Program-made: the position numbers and the translations under genes
Notes under the pieces: model-generated
Database searches by the model: none
The model's input: only the letters and a program-made list of their open reading frames with translations
What the model was told of the DNA's origin: nothing
Source: an uncultured Candidatus Saccharibacteria bacterium
GTDB taxonomy: Bacteria; Patescibacteria; Saccharimonadia; Saccharimonadales; UBA6022
Direction of reading: 5' to 3'
NCBI GenBank assembly: GCA_946887425.1
Contig: CAMPKW010000010.1
Span: forward strand, 1-24,322
Length of the DNA: 24,322 nucleotides
Shown: positions 23,714 through 24,322 of the stretch, in pieces
Position numbering within the stretch: the first letter of the stretch is position 1
Layout: the number at the start of each line of letters is the position of its first letter

Positions 23714-24322
23714 TTAGTTGGCTGGGCCCGTAGAGGTCGAATTGTTAGCCGTGCCTGTCCAAGCCCAGTTCTGCGAGTTGCCGTCCGCATAGGCAGTAAG
23801 GTTAGAGGATTCAACGAACATCATACCAGTGGCATCTATTGTTGAGTTCGCTGCGCCTAGCCCGGTAGGTGCATACGCCTGAAGACGTGCCGTCGTTGCC
23901 CCAGCTGGCGCCGTTGCGGTGATTGATCGTCGTTCCCATGTGCCTGCGGATTGATTTATCGATGCACTTGATGACTCGGTGACGGTTGTGCCGCTTGAAT
24001 TCATCCAGATAATGAGTACTCCAGTGCCGCCTATCACACTTGTGCGAACGTAACTGCTAAGTGTGTAGCTCTGTCCTGCGTTCACTGGTGCTGGTTGGGA
24101 GTTTTGTACGCGCCACCAGGTAGCCGGCGTTCCGGTCTGTGTTGCTCGGTATGCTGTCGTCACGCCAGCAAGAGGTGTCGATTGACCTGTTAGTCGAGAT
24201 CCGGTCGGGCTACCTCCGGTAGACGAAGTGGCTACCCAGTCTGATGTATTGGCTGCTGCCGTTGGGTTGCGTATGAGATTTGTAATAGCCGCCACACCCC
24301 CTTGCCCATGCCCGTTGCAGCC
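23714..24322 (-). CDS. C-terminal part of a secreted carbohydrate-binding-module-like protein (partial)
   Basis: The frame is open to the right edge, so the 202 residues seen are the C-terminal end of a longer protein. It enters with GCNGHGQGGVAAI and then NLIRNPTAAANTSDW. The composition is Ser/Thr/Ala/Gly-rich with few charges. The pattern N-L-x-x-NP...W, PVNAGQSYTLSSYVR, VLIIWMNSSGTTV, GTWERRSITATAPAGAT, and a final TAYADGNSQNWAWTGTANN follows beta-jelly-roll domains of the CBM_4_9 type and of phage-tail-like sugar-binding tails. It is likely extracellular, perhaps behind a pilin-like head as in the genes at 623 and 3487. An internal GTG at 24295 is not a real start. The family call is by pattern only. 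Confidence 0.75.
   Translation of the reverse strand, partial: GCNGHGQGGVAAITNLIRNPTAAANTSDWVATSSTGGSPTGSRLTGQSTPLAGVTTAYRATQTGTPATWWRVQNSQPAPVNAGQSYTLSSYVRTSVIGGTGVLIIWMNSSGTTVTESSSASINQSAGTWERRSITATAPAGATTARLQAYAPTGLGAANSTIDATGMMFVESSNLTAYADGNSQNWAWTGTANNSTSTGPAN

Overview
The window looks like chromosomal DNA of a Candidate Phyla Radiation (Patescibacteria) bacterium, most likely Candidatus Saccharibacteria (TM7). This rests on small, tightly packed genes, two FTVIEL-type pilin-like surface proteins with long variable tails, single-domain minimal genes, and many promoters placed directly against start codons. It is an inference from gene style, not from a marker gene. All frames read with the standard bacterial code. 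The histidine kinase ends in TGA, so TGA is a stop here, which argues against the lineages that read UGA as glycine (Gracilibacteria, Absconditabacteria).

Layout. 1-224 is the 3' end of an unrecognised + strand gene. 229-4173 (minus) holds two pilin-like proteins, a membrane-anchored helical partner and an RNA m5U methyltransferase. 4261-6413 (+) is an MFS exporter followed by an Erm-type rRNA adenine methyltransferase, a possible ribosome-antibiotic protection pair. A bidirectional terminator separates it from 6454-8868 (minus), which carries a 28-residue very basic protein, a Crp/Fnr-type regulator, a secreted PepSY-like protein, a CsaA-type tRNA-binding protein and a possible ADP-ribosyltransferase-fold protein. 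tRNA-Gln(TTG) lies at 9139-9213. 9277-16315 (minus) carries a P2-type cation ATPase, a GreA/GreB-type factor, a two-component system, an HxlR-type repressor and an FAD-linked oxidase. 16381-16545 (+) is a small single-span membrane protein. 16577-18725 (minus) is a NatAB-like ABC exporter, divergent from tgt and an AI-2E family protein (18789-21152, +). 21204-23613 (minus) is a DHH phosphoesterase overlapping cysS. The window ends inside a secreted, carbohydrate-binding-module-like protein.

The clearest cross-cutting signal is transcription architecture. For about a dozen units a good -10 hexamer ends only 6-9 nt before the ATG, which predicts leaderless mRNAs. Clear Shine-Dalgarno sequences sit before one gene inside an operon (612) and before four units with leaders (4261, 7283, 7792, 12410). 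This pattern corrects several start codons (4173, 8299, 11802, 14604, 16381, 18789). The starts at 7283 and 17803 were corrected on other grounds. Three short dyads (4207-4224, 7344-7359, 14614-14635) are candidate operators.
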